64,000 bases of DNA, from assembly GCF_964026475.1 (NCBI RefSeq), contig NZ_OZ032151.1, forward strand, positions 248,001 to 312,000. The letters are read 5' to 3'. The notes beneath the pieces are model-generated. The model had not been told where the DNA came from, ran no database searches, and saw nothing but the letters and a program-made list of their open reading frames with translations. This document shows, in pieces, positions 19,897 through 29,554 of this stretch (position 1 is the first letter of the stretch; each line of letters opens with the position of its first letter). This DNA is from Candidatus Tisiphia endosymbiont of Nemotelus nigrinus. Lineage in GTDB: Bacteria; Pseudomonadota; Alphaproteobacteria; Rickettsiales; Rickettsiaceae. The position numbers and the translations under genes are program-made.

Positions 19897-21439
19897 TGAT
19901 AAATTTCTTCGGATAAAGCTTAAAATAAAAAACCATTAGAAAAAACGTTGCAGCCCCAACTAAAATAGTTGTTGCTAGCATAAAAGTTTTTACTAACAAA
20001 AATTCGGTATAATAATATTCAACATAATAATGTTTAATTAACCAGATTACTAGTATCATTATTACGCAGCTTAATAAAATTTTGCCACAAAAAGAATATA
20101 ATTTTGAATCAATAAAAGAAAGACCATATTTCTTTGTATGTGCATATAACAACCAAACATTATACCAAGCAGTAATAGAACAGGCAAGAGCAATACCAAA
20201 ATGACCAAATTGCCTCATCATAACAATATTTAATATAGTATTTACAGCAAGGGAATATAATGTTATTTTTAAAGGAGTTTTCGTATCATGATTAGCATAA
20301 AAAATCGGTGTCAAAATTTTGGCAAGTATAAAGGCTGGTAAACCAATGGCAAAAGCAGAAATAGCCTCAGCAGTTTTAATTGTATCATCATAAGTAAATG
20401 CTCCACGCTGATATATTATATGAATGATTGGTTCTGATAACATAATAATACCAAAGGCAGCTGGCAAAGATAATAACAGCCCCACTTTAATAGCATTATT
20501 TTGGATATTTGCTGCTTTCTCTAAATCATTCATTTGGTAGGTTTTTGATAATTCTGGTAATAATATAGTACCAAAAGTTACCCCTATTATCGATAAAGGA
20601 AATTGATATATTCTATCTGCATAAGATAATATTGAAATCGTCCCTTCGATAAAGCTAGCTATTGATTGCGAGATGAATATGTTAAGTTGCTGAAATCCCG
20701 AACTAACAACTGCTGGTCCCATATTAAACAAAAACTTTTTTACATCTTTATTAGATGGATCAAAAACTATTGGAAATGATAAACCAACTCTAACTACACA
20801 ATAAAACATAAAGATGATTTGTAATAAGCCAGCAATCACCAGAGATAAACTAATCGATATAGGAGCAGATATACGCTCTTGTAATATTATCGTTGTAATG
20901 ATTACAATAATATTTAAAATAATTGGAGAAAAGGCAAAAGCTGCGAACTTCTTTACTGAATTTAGAATTCCCCCAAGCATTGCCGCTATCGAGATAAAAA
21001 CCAAATATGGCATAGTGATGCGACACAGAGCAATTGTTAAATTAAATTTCTCCGCATCTTCATGAAACCCAGGAGCAATAATAAACATTAAGGCAGGCAT
21101 CATAAGCTGCATTAGTACTACTATCACTATTAAAGTAATTAGTAAAATAGTAAATATAACGCCGGTAAAATGGCGTGCTGCCTTACGAGATTCTATGATT
21201 TTTGTATTAAAAATAGGAACAAAAACGACTGATAAAGCCCCTTCACCAAAAATACGCCTAAATAGGTTGGGTAATTTAAAAGCAACATTAACGCTATCAG
21301 CAATACTACTAGCTCCAAATAGTGAAGCAACGAATAATTCTCTAGCAAGACCAGATATACGGGAAATTAAGGTAAAGAAAGCTATTATAATTCCAGAACG
21401 AAATAATGTATGTCCTTCGCCTTTCATTTGTTGTTCCAA
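19883..21439 (-). CDS. murJ: Lipid II flippase MurJ
   Basis: Flips undecaprenyl-PP-linked peptidoglycan precursor across the inner membrane. It has 518 residues and about 14 membrane helices. MurJ marks are FTLISRISGLARELFVASLF near the N-terminus, DSVNVAFKLPNLFRRIFGEG with the conserved arginines, and GTILLPELSKTYQ mid-protein. The gene starts at ATG 21439, 36 bp after ppa, on the same strand, and overlaps the TraX-like gene. Its presence fits a Rickettsia that still makes peptidoglycan. Confidence 0.95.
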   Translation of the reverse strand: MEQQMKGEGHTLFRSGIIIAFFTLISRISGLARELFVASLFGASSIADSVNVAFKLPNLFRRIFGEGALSVVFVPIFNTKIIESRKAARHFTGVIFTILLITLIVIVVLMQLMMPALMFIIAPGFHEDAEKFNLTIALCRITMPYLVFISIAAMLGGILNSVKKFAAFAFSPIILNIIVIITTIILQERISAPISISLSLVIAGLLQIIFMFYCVVRVGLSFPIVFDPSNKDVKKFLFNMGPAVVSSGFQQLNIFISQSIASFIEGTISILSYADRIYQFPLSIIGVTFGTILLPELSKTYQMNDLEKAANIQNNAIKVGLLLSLPAAFGIIMLSEPIIHIIYQRGAFTYDDTIKTAEAISAFAIGLPAFILAKILTPIFYANHDTKTPLKITLYSLAVNTILNIVMMRQFGHFGIALACSITAWYNVWLLYAHTKKYGLSFIDSKLYSFCGKILLSCVIMILVIWLIKHYYVEYYYTEFLLVKTFMLATTILVGAATFFLMVFYFKLYPKKFINDKN

Positions 21440-21475
21440 TTATTCACACCATTTAAGTATACCACTATATTAAAA

Positions 21476-22012
21476 TTAACTCTTTGCCCTTGATATGCCT
21501 TCATCAATCAACTCTTTGGCTTTTTGAGCGTTTTTCCAGCCAACTATCTTTACCCATTTACCTTTCTCTAGATCTTTGTAATGTTCAAAGAAATGTACTA
21601 TTCGTTGTCTTAGCATTGGGCAAAGGCCGTCTAAATCTTTTATTGAATCAAAAGTAATATCTAGCTTAGAAACTGGAACAGCAATAATTTTTTCATCCAA
21701 TCCAGATTCATCTTCCATCATTAAAACACCAATGGGGCGTGACCTAATCACACAACCAGGTGCGACAGGATAATGTGATATGACCAATACATCTACTGGA
21801 TCACCATCTTTTGACAGAGTATGTGGAATAAACCCATAATTACCAGGGTAAAACATAGCAGTCTGCATGAATCTATCAACAAATATCGCTCCTGACTCCT
21901 TATCCATCTCGTATTTCACGGGATTACTTTCCATTGGAATTTCAATAATTACATTTATCTCCTCATGCCCAGCTTGGGTTTTAATTTTTTCAACTAACAT
22001 TATTTTATCCAA
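21476..22012 (-). CDS. ppa: Inorganic pyrophosphatase
   Basis: Family I soluble pyrophosphatase that hydrolyses PPi to two phosphates and so pulls biosynthetic reactions forward. It has 178 residues. The signature DGDPVDVLV is present, with [20 protein letters not shown] just around it and later acidic ligands in [13 protein letters not shown] and [11 protein letters not shown]. Its start overlaps the end of the upstream methyltransferase gene by 8 bp, and murJ follows, forming a four-gene reverse-strand run (methyltransferase, ppa, murJ, traX-like). Confidence 0.97.
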   Translation of the reverse strand: MDKIMLVEKIKTQAGHEEINVIIEIPMESNPVKYEMDKESGAIFVDRFMQTAMFYPGNYGFIPHTLSKDGDPVDVLVISHYPVAPGCVIRSRPIGVLMMEDESGLDEKIIAVPVSKLDITFDSIKDLDGLCPMLRQRIVHFFEHYKDLEKGKWVKIVGWKNAQKAKELIDEGISRAKS

Positions 22013-23627
22013 TTAATAAATAATTCCTTTTGAGTTTTTGTAAGCAACTATCCACACAGTGAGTAATATATGACTTCAAAAGCTGTTCGTCACTTACTAT
22101 ACCATTTTCATTAGACGCCACTAATAGTCCAGAAGTAAATTTTTCAAATATTTTTTCTTCAATCTGTTCAATAGAATTTGTCCCATCTAATAGTTCAATA
22201 ATATATTTTTCATGTAATTGCAATGAAATCGCAGCATTAACTCGATTCATTACAAACAAATTAGTTTTTTCTAATTTTTGAGCCTGATATCTTACTAACT
22301 CACTCACTTCTGGTTTTGATGATATTTTATATACTGAGTTCGGTTTTGTTGCAAATATTTGTACGTACCCTTGTAACACTAGTTTGGCAATTACAGAATC
22401 TACTTCTTCTCTAAAATCTTTAAGCTGCAATTTTTCTAACTTTTTCATAGCCAATTTAGTAATTTGCTCTAAAGTCAAAGGATTACCAATATTATCGGCA
22501 TAAACATAGAAGACTGCTTTCATTACAGGGGAAGATGTTGAAATATCAGGAGTTCCTGAATTTCTATAGTAAAATCCCAAACTGTCTACTGCATTACTGA
22601 TATCCACCTCACTTTCTGGCGTAACTGGTCTGATATTAAGAGTAGTATAGAAGCCAGCTAATTTACTTGGTTCAATTGTCCTATTGATCATGACATTATC
22701 GTGACATAACAAAGTAGTTCTAAATTTACGATTAGTAATAAAGTCCATATATTGTTCAGTTCTTACAATATCATTTATTGATTGTAACTTTTTTGCAGCT
22801 TTTACAGGCAAATTATCGACAAACATAGCGGAAAGTGAAATGTCTCCAAGATAATTTAAATTATGTTTTCTAGCGTTACTTATAAATTCTTGGAAGTAAA
22901 AAGCTGTATTTTCTTCTCCAAGATATTCGTGTAACAAATATGAGTTCTGTAAACCCTTAAGAATATTAGCTTCGTATTGTAAGAACTTAGAATAAGGGGA
23001 GTCCGATCCCTCTAGAGACTCATTAACAAAATCTAATAATAATTTAGCTTGTTGTAGTTTATCATGGTTATCAGTAAAAATAGCACTATGAAACATCATC
23101 ATATCTCTAATAGTTTTTTGCATATTCCAGCCTGGCAGAGTATTGTAGCTGATAAAGGCAACGCCGTTAGGACTTAATAATTTACTAGATATGGCAAAAA
23201 TCTTTTCACGAACCTCATCTAATACCCAAGAGATTACCCCATGACAGATTATATAATCAAATTTACCAAATGATTCATCAATATCCAATATCGATAAATG
23301 TTTTAGGTCTATATTTTTTAGACCTAAACTTTTTATTATTTCCATTCCATTAGTAATTTGTACTTTTGACAAATCAATTCCTAAAGAATAAGAACTTGGG
23401 TAACTTTCAGCAAAATTGACCATATTACCACCTTCACCGCAACCAATATCAAGTATCCTAGCATTCTCTACCATAGGAGGTTGTATGCCAAATACCATAG
23501 CTATAGTTCTTAAATGCTCCGGTCTTGTATAAGTAAAAGGAAAACTTTCATAAGGAAAATCATCATAACTAATATTATTTGTTTGTTTCTTTGACAAACC
23601 ATCATTAGGATTGTTTTTTTGACCCAT
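22005..23627 (-). CDS. SAM-dependent methyltransferase with regulatory domain
   Basis: 540 residues from ATG 23627; a TTG start 21 codons upstream is possible but lacks support. The class I methyltransferase domain is N-terminal: [20 protein letters not shown] (motif I), then GIDLSK and [13 protein letters not shown]. The middle resembles the methyltransferase regulatory domain (MethyTransf_Reg) found in a family common in Rickettsia. The C-terminal region carries the PqqD-like segment [17 protein letters not shown]. The substrate is not known; protein or lipid targets are both possible. It overlaps ppa by 8 bp. Confidence 0.82.
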   Translation of the reverse strand: MGQKNNPNDGLSKKQTNNISYDDFPYESFPFTYTRPEHLRTIAMVFGIQPPMVENARILDIGCGEGGNMVNFAESYPSSYSLGIDLSKVQITNGMEIIKSLGLKNIDLKHLSILDIDESFGKFDYIICHGVISWVLDEVREKIFAISSKLLSPNGVAFISYNTLPGWNMQKTIRDMMMFHSAIFTDNHDKLQQAKLLLDFVNESLEGSDSPYSKFLQYEANILKGLQNSYLLHEYLGEENTAFYFQEFISNARKHNLNYLGDISLSAMFVDNLPVKAAKKLQSINDIVRTEQYMDFITNRKFRTTLLCHDNVMINRTIEPSKLAGFYTTLNIRPVTPESEVDISNAVDSLGFYYRNSGTPDISTSSPVMKAVFYVYADNIGNPLTLEQITKLAMKKLEKLQLKDFREEVDSVIAKLVLQGYVQIFATKPNSVYKISSKPEVSELVRYQAQKLEKTNLFVMNRVNAAISLQLHEKYIIELLDGTNSIEQIEEKIFEKFTSGLLVASNENGIVSDEQLLKSYITHCVDSCLQKLKRNYLLIG

Positions 23628-23716
23628 AAATTGTTCCAAATAATTAATATTAAAGTAATGATTTTTAGTTGATTTAGCGCTTTTAAGCAAGATATTTTTA
23701 TATTATTTTTAGGTAA

Positions 23717-24241
23717 TTATATATTTATTTCCCCTATATCAACCAAAATTACATAGACAGGAACAGAAGGAAAATGTCTTTTTAATCGTTCAATATCGTA
23801 ACAAATTGCTCTCCATAAGAGACACCTGTTGACATTTGTTGTTGTAAATTATGATATGGTACTATTTCTATTCCTACATCAGCCTTATTTTCATTGAAAA
23901 AATACCGCTCCATTTTCTACATAATGACCGACCTGCCAACAAATGTGTCCATCATCTTTTAATACTCTATAACACTCATTGATGACTTCTTTCTGCCAAT
24001 TATAATATTTATTAATATCTGATTTTTTTTCGTATTCCTTACCTATATTATATGGTGGTGATGTTATTATTAAGTTTATACTATTATCTGGAATTTGTTT
24101 TAATAATTTCATGCAATCACCTTCAAATAGAGTCGCTTGATTATTCAAATCAAAACTATTTTTTAAGATATTATGTTCTTGTTTTTGACAAGACAATTTA
24201 TTCACAAGTATTTCAGGTATTCTAATTGCTTCTTGTGCCAT
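23717..24241 (-). pseudogene. Collapsed type II restriction-modification locus (methylase start fused to endonuclease end)
   Basis: ATG 24241 opens 116 codons that match the N-terminus of a site-specific DNA adenine/cytosine-N4 methyltransferase: TLFEGDCMKLLKQIPDNSIN and the catalytic motif TSPPYNIGKEY (SPPY at 61-64), then VINECYRVLKDDGHICWQVG, ending abruptly at 23891. In the next frame 23894-23780 reads FFNENKADVGIEIVPYHN and QQQMSTGVSYGEQ. After another frame change 23770-23717 reads YDIERLKRHFPSVPVYVILV. That tail looks like the C-terminus of a restriction endonuclease. So an internal deletion joined M to R, and a frameshift followed. Confidence 0.7.
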
Positions 24242-24344
24242 ATTCTAGAAAATCAAAGTTTTATAATGTAGTGACTCATGTATGTATAATCCTATATGCA
24301 GAATGAATAGCAGTTGTTATTCTTCTAGATTTAATAATTTAATG

Positions 24345-24473
24345 TATACTCAAATGATTTAAAGAATTGTTTTTTGAAAATATCATGGATTCGCATGCGT
24401 AACTATACTATATGTACGCTCCGCTTGCTCACCATTCATTTTCAAATCCAATTCTTCAAATCATTTGAGTATA
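24345..24473. repeat. Family B palindromic repeat (about 129 bp)
   Basis: Begins gtatactcaaatgatttaaa and ends ttcaaatcatttgagtata. The inner parts read gaattgttttttgaaaatat and cattttcaaatccaattctt. It is the reverse orientation of the copies at 33212 and 35699. The arms can pair along nearly the whole length. Confidence 0.85.
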
Positions 24474-24499
24474 TTAAAAAAACAATAGGGAGACCCAAA

Positions 24500-24592
24500 A
24501 TGAAATATAACATAATAGGAGTAGATTTAGCAAAAAATATTTTTAAGAAAAAATTAACAAGAGAAAAGTTTTTAGATTTTATGTCTAACTAA
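24500..24592 (+). pseudogene. IS110-family transposase remnant
   Basis: Thirty codons reading MKYNIIGVDLAKNIF joined directly to KKKLTREKFLDFMSN then stop. The first part is the DEDD transposase start (GVDLAKNIFQ-type) of IS110 elements. About 15 residues that normally separate it from the KLTREKFL segment are missing, and nothing follows. It has a normal GGGAG ribosome site. Confidence 0.75.
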
Positions 24593-24644
24593 CTCACCTT
24601 ACGCATAACCCCATGAAAATTTTAAAATTGCAGAAAAGTACAAG

Positions 24645-24717
24645 ACGCTATTAGCGAAACCACGTAGTGGTTGTGGCAATCCACATTCATTAGATTGCTT
24701 CGTCGCTACTAACCCGG
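24645..24717. repeat. Partial family A palindromic repeat
   Basis: ttagcgaaaccacgtagtgg, gttgtggcaatccac, then agattgcttcgtcgctacta followed by the family end aacccg. Confidence 0.65.
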
Positions 24718-24780
24718 ATATTGCATGAAGGTATCAATATTTATCTCTGAACCCCTTGTAATATAAGGAGTTTGGAAGAA

Positions 24781-24809
24781 TTGCACAAAAGTAGTTGTTG
24801 TGCTATAAT
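24781..24809 (+). promoter_or_regulatory. Sigma-70-like promoter pointing into the nuoF 3' end
   Basis: TTGCAC (24781-24786), a 17-base spacer, then a perfect TATAAT (24804-24809). The only frame downstream is 18 codons ([18 protein letters not shown], from 24856) ending inside nuoF, so any transcript would be a short RNA antisense to nuoF. Not proven. Confidence 0.4.
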
Positions 24810-24894
24810 AGTCTAATTTGAATAACAATAAGGGATATTATATCGTTGTAAAAAAATGGAACTTACACAAAATAAAGGCTTGGCTCAAAAATCT

Positions 24895-26157
24895 TCACAT
24901 TTCTTTGGATAGCCTATCTTCAATCTCATGGCGAAAATGACGAACTAAACCTTGAATAGGCCAAGCAGCAGCATCCCCAAGAGCACAAATAGTACGCCCC
25001 TCGATCATTTTGGTAACGTCCAGCAATTGATCTATTTCCTCTATTTTTGCCTGACCGCGTACTAATCGCATCATAATTCGCCACATCCAACCTGTACCTT
25101 CTCGGCATGGACTACACTGACCACAAGACTCATGCATGTAGAATTTACTAAGTCTTGCAATAGCATAAATAATATCCGTAGAATTATCCATAACAATAAT
25201 TCCACCAGTCCCAAGAGCTGATCCAACTGACTTTAAACTATCAAAGTCCATTGCCAAATCTTCACATAGTGACTTTGGTAATAATGGTACTGATGAACCA
25301 CCTGGAATAATAGCTTTCAGATTGTCCCAGCCACCACGTACCCCTCCAGCATATTTTTCAATCAACTCCTTTAAAGATACCCCCATAGCTTCTTCAACAT
25401 TACATGGTTTATTTACGTGACCAGAAATACAGAAAATCTTCGTGCCGGTATTGTTGGGCTTACCGATTGAAGCAAACCAATCACCCCCACGTCTAAGTAT
25501 AGTAGGTACAACGGCAATTGACTCAACATTATTAATAGTTGTTGGACAACCATATAAGCCAAAATTAGCTGGGAATGGTGGTTTTAGTCTAGGAAATCCC
25601 TTGTTACCTTCTAAACTTTCGAGTAGAGCTGTTTCTTCACCGCAAATATACGCCCCAGCTCCTCTATGTAAATGAATATCAAGATTGTAGCCAGTACCAC
25701 AAGCGTTATTGCCTATAAAACCAGCATCATAAGCCTCATCTATAGCACGCTGTACATTGGACGATTCGTTATAAAATTCACCACGAATATATATATAACA
25801 AGTATGTGCGTTGATAGCAAAGCTGGCAAGCAAACAGCCTTCAATTAGCTTATGCGGCTCATACCTTAAAATATCACGATCCTTGCATGTACCAGGCTCT
25901 GATTCATCAGCATTAACCACTAGATAGCTAGGCTTTGGATGATCTTTAGGCATGAACGACCATTTGATGCCAGTTGGAAATCCAGCACCACCTAGTCCCC
26001 GCAAACCTGATTTTTTTATTTCCTCAATTATCCATTCTCTACCTTTAATAATAAAATCTTTTGTATTATCCCAATCTCCACGTTGCTTACTGCCTATTAT
26101 ATCATATTTTTTCTGCCCACTAAGATTAGAAAAAATTTTATCGCTAATTTGTAACAT
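24895..26157 (-). CDS. nuoF: NADH-quinone oxidoreductase subunit F
   Basis: FMN- and NADH-binding subunit of complex I; it takes the hydride from NADH and passes electrons to its own 4Fe-4S cluster. It has 420 residues. The NADH/FMN loop is [13 protein letters not shown] (52-64), with [16 protein letters not shown] and [19 protein letters not shown] following. The N3 cluster motif is [14 protein letters not shown], with the fourth Cys in [12 protein letters not shown]. The gene starts at ATG 26157. No other complex I gene is adjacent; nuoN lies about 3.4 kb away on the opposite strand, so the nuo genes are scattered, as in Rickettsia. Confidence 0.98.
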   Translation of the reverse strand: MLQISDKIFSNLSGQKKYDIIGSKQRGDWDNTKDFIIKGREWIIEEIKKSGLRGLGGAGFPTGIKWSFMPKDHPKPSYLVVNADESEPGTCKDRDILRYEPHKLIEGCLLASFAINAHTCYIYIRGEFYNESSNVQRAIDEAYDAGFIGNNACGTGYNLDIHLHRGAGAYICGEETALLESLEGNKGFPRLKPPFPANFGLYGCPTTINNVESIAVVPTILRRGGDWFASIGKPNNTGTKIFCISGHVNKPCNVEEAMGVSLKELIEKYAGGVRGGWDNLKAIIPGGSSVPLLPKSLCEDLAMDFDSLKSVGSALGTGGIIVMDNSTDIIYAIARLSKFYMHESCGQCSPCREGTGWMWRIMMRLVRGQAKIEEIDQLLDVTKMIEGRTICALGDAAAWPIQGLVRHFRHEIEDRLSKEM

Positions 26158-26298
26158 AATTTACTCTTAGAATATCTGCAAATAGGAGTATAGATGAAGG
26201 TAAATAATTGTGAAGAATAAATTTTAGGTATAAACTTGCTAAATAACAGGAATTCACGTAACTTGTTATATCGAAGTAAAAATATTATTTAAATCATT

Positions 26299-26844
26299 AT
26301 GCATATGGCAAGACCCGATTTTACCAATTCAGAAAATAGCATAAAAGAAATTATTAGAGTGAACTACGCCGGGGAATACGGTGCTAAACGAATTTATGAA
26401 GGACAATTAAATTATTGCAAAAACCGTGAAGCCTACTCTACAATAAAGCATATGATGCAGCAAGAAGAAGTACATTTAAATTACTTTACTAACTCGTTAT
26501 TACAACGTAATGTTAGGCCAACTTTTTTAATACCATTTTGGCATATTATTGGCTATATAGTTGGTAGTGGGTCGATATTGGTAGGAACAAAAACTGCCAT
26601 GCTACTAACGCAAAGTGTAGAAGAGGTGATTGAACAACATTATCAGAAGCAAATAGATTATCTTGAAGGATATAATGTAGAAAAAGAATTGTTAGACAAT
26701 ATCAAGCAATTTCAGTTTGATGAAACGGAACACAAAGATACTGCTTTAGTGTTAGGTAGTAGTGAAGTAGCATTTGCTTCCTTAATCAATAAAATTGTTA
26801 AGTTAATGTGTAATATCGCTATTAATATAAGTAAAAAAGTTTAG
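26299..26844 (+). CDS. coq7: Demethoxyubiquinone hydroxylase Coq7/UbiF-type
   Basis: Di-iron membrane hydroxylase acting at a late step of ubiquinone synthesis (2-polyprenyl-3-methyl-6-methoxy-1,4-benzoquinol to the 5-hydroxy product). It has 181 residues. The ligands form two repeats: NYAGEYGAKRIYEGQ (Glu26) with QQEEVHLNYF (Glu/His), and QSVEEVIEQHYQ (Glu) with DETEHKDTAL (Glu/His). A second ATG lies two codons in. It is divergent from nuoF and supplies quinone for the same respiratory chain. Confidence 0.95.
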   Translation: MHMARPDFTNSENSIKEIIRVNYAGEYGAKRIYEGQLNYCKNREAYSTIKHMMQQEEVHLNYFTNSLLQRNVRPTFLIPFWHIIGYIVGSGSILVGTKTAMLLTQSVEEVIEQHYQKQIDYLEGYNVEKELLDNIKQFQFDETEHKDTALVLGSSEVAFASLINKIVKLMCNIAINISKKV

Positions 26845-26988
26845 TTAAAAGGCAGAGATTTAGAATCTACGGTATAAGAATGTAATTCTGATTGTATATA
26901 TATCGTAGTCAATTAATCATATTAGCAGAAAGACTAAAATCAATATCAATTAATACACCTTCTTGAAACCTTTCATTAGGAGCAAAAA

Positions 26989-29252
26989 ATGAATAAATAT
27001 TTTATGTTATTAATAATATTAATTATGCCCTATAATTCATTCGCTCAACAACAAATATCTATATCTAATTTTGTTGCACCAGTTACTTATTTTGTCAAAA
27101 ATGTCAAACAACTAAATTTACTCAAGAATAATTTAATTAAACATAGACAAGTAAGTATCATAGGAACCAGTGGAATGGGGAAAACCCAACTTGCTAGAAT
27201 GTATTCTTATGAGAATCAAAATAATTATAAACTTATTTGGTTTATTGACTGTAATTTAGATATTAATCAAGAATTATTAAAACTAGCAAAAGTGATTAAT
27301 AGTACTGCTAAATCTAATTTAATATCAGAAGATATAAAATTAATACGAAAAGAAGTAATGGACTATTTATCGAATCAAGAAAAATGGTTGCTGATATTTG
27401 ACAATCTGAAGGTAGGTGAAAATAAAAAAGTTCAAGAATTCGTTGATTGGGAACATAACGGGCATATTATATTTTGCTCCCAAGATAGTGAAATATTACC
27501 TAATATAATCAAAATGACTGTTTTTAGGAAAACTGATGTTATTACTCTTGCTAATAATATTCTAGAAAATAGTAATCCTCTATTAGCAGAATTTTTGCAC
27601 GAAGAATTTGCTGGTTACCCAATCATGATAGTACAAGGCACACAATTGTTAAATAATGCACAAGATTTAGATAGAGAAAAATATAAGAAAGAAATCCAAG
27701 TATCAACAGATAAAATTAAATTGAATATTGTATTAGCTATCAATGAATTAAAGCCAAGTGCTAAAAATTTACTAAATAAAATAGCCTTAATAAATAATCA
27801 AAGTTTCTCGAGAGAACTACTCAGTTATATTACTGACGATAAAAGTACCTTGAATGATGATATTTACCAACTCTCTAAATTTTCCTTAATATCTAACATT
27901 GATCCCAATGATACTAACCCTGTCTTTGAAATGCATGATGTCATTGCTGAAAAAATAGCTGAGATTAATTGTGGTGAGGATAATAAAGCTTATTTAGAGG
28001 ATATTATTACTAAATTAGTTGGATGTGTGCCAAAGAGTTTGATAAAAGCCCAGCTTTTTAGGAAAGCGAAAACTATGCATGAAAATTTTGAGATACTTAG
28101 TAGAAATGCTGAGAAATATAATGCTAATATATATAAAATTATGCAACTGAACAGACAACTAATATCAGCATATCTTATCTCTTACGATTACCATAATACG
28201 GAAAGACTCATTAATTGGTTTAATAAAAATGATCAACAGGGGGATGGTAAGTTTAAATTATGGTTAATGAATAATGATGAGAAATATACATATGCAAGTT
28301 ACCTACGAGCAATAGGCGTGTATTATAGAATTTGTTCTAATCATAGAACAGCAATAAATTATTGTATAAGAACGAAAGAAATACTAGATAATGTACAAGG
28401 TTATGAATCTTTTAAATGGGTTGTACTGTTTACCTTAGCAACATCGAATATTGCATTAGGGCAGGTTCAAGAAGCAGAAGAAAACATTAAAATTATAGAA
28501 CAAATTGTTAATAAAGGTTTAATGGATGAAAGTGACATATTTTATATACATGATGCTAAAGCGCTTCTATTCTTCATACAAGGGAAATATACTGAATCAT
28601 TAGAACAAGTTAATAAAAGCATAGAAATAGCCATTAAAAATGGGACAAGTCCTGATGACCCATGGCTTATAAATTCCTATAATATTAAAGTAGAAGTATT
28701 AAATTATCTTAAAAAGCACCAGGAAGCGTATGCCATAGCCAAGCAAGTATATGACATGTGTAAATCCTTTAAGAAAGAAGATGATGAAGTATTTGGTTGC
28801 ACTTTTGTCGAAATGGCAAGAAGTGAGTTAGGACTGGGGAAGCTAGACCAAGCCTCAGAGCATGTTAATAATGCTATTTCCATATTCTTAACCAATGAAC
28901 TTAGAAACCCTAAAAATACAGATTATTCAGAAGATACAGATCTAGCAGCGAGCTATGTAGTGCAAGGTGATATTCTATTGCCCAAGATCATATAAAAGAA
29001 GCTATAAAATCCTATAATAAAGCTTATAGCATATATTATTATTTATATAGAGGTAATCGTAAGAATGTAGCTCAAGTTAGTTACTTATATACTCAAGGAG
29101 CCAAAGCTGCATGTAAAGCAAAAAACTTATTTAGTTATAAATTTTTTGGTAAACCGCAAGTCAAGGAGTTTGGAATAAACCACCCTAATACTGTATCTAT
29201 GTTCGAGTATTGTAAACAATATAACATGGACTTATGGGCAAAGGGAAAATAG
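26989..29252 (+). pseudogene. Signal-peptide-bearing NB-ARC (STAND) ATPase with TPRs, frameshifted near its 3' end
   Basis: The first frame (26989-28995) gives 668 residues. It has a signal peptide (MNKYFMLLIILIMPYNSFA), a P-loop GTSGMGKT (59-66), Walker B WLLIFDNL (133-140), a winged-helix-like part (SFSRELLSYITDD...FEMHDVIAEKIAE) and a helical TPR region (about 430-660). At 28978-28980 the frame ends in 5 foreign codons, while the -1 frame continues from 28980 (AQDHIKEAIKSYNKAYSIYY) for 90 codons to TAG 29252. So a one-base change removed the last TPR and tail. The product may still be made and functional. STAND ATPases are normally cytosolic; a secreted one is odd. Confidence 0.8.
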
Positions 29253-29262
29253 GTTATGGTGT

Positions 29263-29320
29263 GTATACAAGTGATTTGCAGAATTGGCATCGCAAAACTT
29301 CGGATCATTCGCATCACAGA
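29263..29320. repeat. Partial family B repeat
   Basis: gtatacaagtgatttgcaga, attggcatcgcaaaacttcg and cattcgcatcaca recall the family B arms (gaattgg...cgaagttttgcg) in shortened, rearranged form. Confidence 0.4.
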
Positions 29321-29413
29321 TATCGGAAGTTAGAAATTATATAATTCATGCAATAATTAAAATATTTTTTACTATTCTACTTAGTGCTAGCAATCTTATA
29401 GTATATATTATGT

Positions 29414-29516
29414 ATAACTAACCCGACTAAAATTACTCCATTATTGTGAGGAAACGTAAGCCGACGAAGTAATACGTTTCTAATTACTTTTTGGATTGCT
29501 TAGTCGGGTTAGCTAA
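29414..29516. repeat. Family A palindromic repeat
   Basis: Bounded by taactaacccgactaa and tagtcgggttagcta. Contains attgtgaggaaacgtaagcc, gacgaagtaat and ggattgcttag. Fills the gap before nuoN. Confidence 0.75.
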
Positions 29517-29554
29517 ACACATTAAATTATATACTTATTTAAGAACTTAAAATT

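Noticed and set aside
24856..24912. 18-codon frame [18 protein letters not shown] after a good promoter
   Set aside because: It ends inside nuoF on the opposite strand and has no recognisable function; mentioned only with the promoter.
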